A stretch of DNA of 64,000 bases, taken from positions 372,001 to 436,000 of the forward strand of contig JACGZH010000004.1 of NCBI GenBank assembly GCA_014706385.1, written 5' to 3'. This DNA comes from Phaffia rhodozyma (lineage: Eukaryota; Basidiomycota; Tremellomycetes; Cystofilobasidiales; Mrakiaceae). A model generated the notes under the pieces. That model saw only the letters and a program-made list of their open reading frames with translations. It did no database searches and was not told where the DNA came from. How positions within the stretch are numbered: position 1 is the stretch's first letter; each line of letters opens with the position of its first letter. This document shows, one piece after another, positions 62,401-64,000 of the stretch. A program made the translations under genes and the position numbers.

Positions 62401-63314
62401 GCGTCGTCAGAGTCAGAGTCTTGATCGTTCGAGCTGTAGCCCCAGTTGTCGCCTTCATCCGAGGAGGGAATTTCGGATCCATCTCGATCAGACAGAGCGA
62501 CAGAGCCTGCTCTTGATCTGTTGGAAGACCGTTTCCTTCCTAGCGATGGCCGTGAATGAGAACGGTGGGACGAGAACGATCGCTTTCTATTGATGTTCGA
62601 AGACCCACCGAGAGCTTCCTCATCATCGGCGTCCTTGGAAGCTCTAAATCCGAGCACACTGGCAATACCACCGAGCACGCTTTTCCGCTTGGATTCCTTG
62701 GCTTCTTCATCTGAGCCGTAGGTATCAGTCTCGCTACCGGATAACTCGTCTTGACGGTTGAAAGAGTTTCGCCCTCGTCGGCCTCCTGTCCCTCCGTAGG
62801 TTGAACCTGCCTCAGAGGAATGACCACGTCTACCATCATAACCTTGCCCACGAGATATAGATGTCCTAGAGTGTGAGCGATGGAGAGAAAACGAGTTTCT
62901 TGGGGTGGAATTCATATGATGGTGCATCGTTGTGACTGAAGAAGGGACAGAGAAGGAGCCGGGTCCGGAAAAGATAGCGGTCTGTTGGTCTAACGAATAG
63001 AGTAAAAGACGAAGAAAAAAGTCAGCCTGTGGCACTTCATAGTCATGGTGATAGCAAATAGACCTGGCTCTTCTATCTCTGTGTCCACGCTATTTTCTGC
63101 CCGGAGAGAAGGAGAGAACGAAAGATAAAGAGAAAAAAGACACACCCTCACCCTCCCCGTTCCAACCGCTCATGCTATCTCTCCTACCGTCTGATCTACC
63201 TCTAATCTCGATTGCTTCTGCCAGATCTTGCTCGCCTGCTCCTTCGGTGTAATCATGCTCAAATGGGTTGACATCCTGAGCGTTTGGCTCTGGGAAGGAT
63301 CTCTTTCCCGGCAT
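56499..63314 (-). CDS. YPK9: P5B-type ATPase, vacuolar/lysosomal (Ypk9/ATP13A2-like)
   Basis: P-type ATPase of the P5B group; family members sit in vacuole or lysosome membranes and move polyamines. It has many exons and begins [21 protein letters not shown] Ser/Arg/Asp-rich disordered region of roughly 300 residues follows, then a first hydrophobic segment ([20 protein letters not shown]). Core motifs in order are the A-domain [12 protein letters not shown], the P5B signature [20 protein letters not shown] (PPALP, not the PPELP of P5A), and the phosphorylation site [19 protein letters not shown]. Next come the nucleotide-domain KGAPEVM and the hinge region [20 protein letters not shown]. Membrane helices end the protein, which finishes [10 protein letters not shown]. 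Total size is well over 1,300 residues. Individual splice sites were not all fixed. Confidence 0.9.
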
Positions 63315-63602
63315 CCTTGGAAGGAAAGGATAGAGGAAGAATGTTGGACGTGAGTGTGCAAGAAGAGACAAAGTAGATTGAAGAACATGACATCAGGATC
63401 AAGCCGTGTAACCAACTAGTACAGCATTACGTGTTTCCATAGATCACGTGAGTTGCAAAATCAATTACGCCACACCGAGCAACCCTAGCGAATATCCTCC
63501 CTCCGAAATCATTCTCTCGGTTGCTGATAATAACAGCCACACCAGCGTAGATCGCAAACCGTCTTTCTTTTTCTTCCCTATATATCATCTCTTTACTTCG
63601 AG
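63315..63602. promoter_or_regulatory. Bidirectional promoter of the P5B ATPase and the right-edge gene
   Basis: 288 bases between two divergent start codons. It contains CACGTGA at about 63445-63451, an E-box-like core, noted without a functional claim. Confidence 0.4.
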
Positions 63603-64000
63603 ATGGCAATCAACGCAAAACTCTCTCCTCCAGGTAAGCAAGATGAGTCTACAGAGATGCGTCTTTGATGAAACTTTTGCCAGCTCTTACCTCTCTGGTT
63701 CACTCCATTCGAGATTGATCTTCCCGCACGTTCCATCCCTTTCTCTCTTGACTGATTCTCGTTCGATATTTCTTCTCTTTTATTCTCTCTAAACTTCGTA
63801 CTCAAAAACGAACCATTCAGATATGTCTCTGTACGGAGGAGCAGAGCTTACTATGCCATCCGCTTCTGAGTTCTCCTCCTCAGCTTCGTCGGCATCGTCC
63901 GACTCTGAACTCGATACTAACTCATCAGGGCTAAAGCAACGTAGGTCGGCATCAGCCCCACAACGCACTACCTCCCAGGATGATGACGAGCACCAGAGGA
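63603..64000 (+). CDS. Unidentified protein, 5' part only (cut by the window edge)
   Basis: I do not recognise it. Exon 1 (63603-63633) gives MAINAKLSPP. A GTAAGC donor and an acceptor at 63819-63820 join in phase to MSLYGGAELTMPSASEF. The sequence then becomes Ser-rich and acidic (SSSASSASSDSELDTNSSGL), with a basic patch (KQRRSASAPQR), and runs off the window still open. An alternative start is the ATG at 63823. The MSLYGG opening recalls some RNA-binding splicing factors, but that is too weak to name. Confidence 0.6.

Overview
The window is eukaryotic nuclear DNA from a basidiomycete fungus. Genes are short and closely spaced, and almost every one is interrupted by several small introns (about 60-200 bases, GT...AG). 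There are no operons, and the gene set is fungal: Pex10, Boi, Sts1/Cut8, a CPL1-like secreted protein, a Grg1-type protein and an HDEL-ending BiP. The heavy intron load and the near-exclusive use of CGA for arginine and GGA for glycine in the most highly expressed genes suggest a tremellomycete yeast of the Phaffia (Xanthophyllomyces) type. That species guess is inference from style, not from a search.

Layout. 1-8.8 kb: a repeat-rich end with an amino acid permease (minus), 3.8 kb of microsatellites and minisatellites without a gene, and a quinone-oxidoreductase-like enzyme (plus). 8.8-14 kb: a sparse stretch with two unrecognised serine-rich gene candidates. 14-23.5 kb: a Grg1/CCG-1-like small protein, peroxin Pex10, a SET/NAP histone chaperone and a Boi-type SH3-SAM-PH polarity protein, all plus. 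24.9-35.5 kb: a Pho80/Pcl-type cyclin and TIM9 (minus), then eIF6, phenylalanyl-tRNA synthetase alpha and HSP90 (plus). 36-40 kb: tRNA-Arg(UCU), a pair of diverged direct repeats, a CPL1-like secreted protein (minus) and a short orphan reading frame. 40.2-46.1 kb: proteasome tether Sts1 (plus), cofilin (minus) and splicing factor Spp2 with an RS tail (plus). 46.1-46.8 kb: a gene-free inverted-repeat element. 47.8-56 kb: ribosomal protein L32, ER chaperone BiP/Kar2 and malic enzyme (plus). 56.5-63.3 kb: a large P5B-type ATPase (minus). The right edge cuts a divergently transcribed gene of unknown function.

The genes are mostly independent housekeeping genes: protein folding (HSP90, BiP), translation (eIF6, PheRS, L32, tRNA-Arg), organelle biogenesis (Pex10, Tim9), cytoskeleton and polarity (cofilin, Boi) and metabolism. 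Three close divergent pairs (TIM9/eIF6, cofilin/SPP2, P5B ATPase/right-edge gene) are separated by only about 290-345 bases and probably share promoter regions.

No clearly new multi-gene system was found. The observations most worth following are: a BiP gene whose HDEL signal sits alone on a 16-base last exon, so that retaining one intron would produce a BiP without it; several in-frame microexons of 12-15 bases; an FG-repeat-like N-terminus on the proteasome tether; a calponin-homology-like C-terminus on Boi; and two families of diverged non-coding repeats at 36.2-36.7 kb and at 40.0/46.1-46.8 kb.
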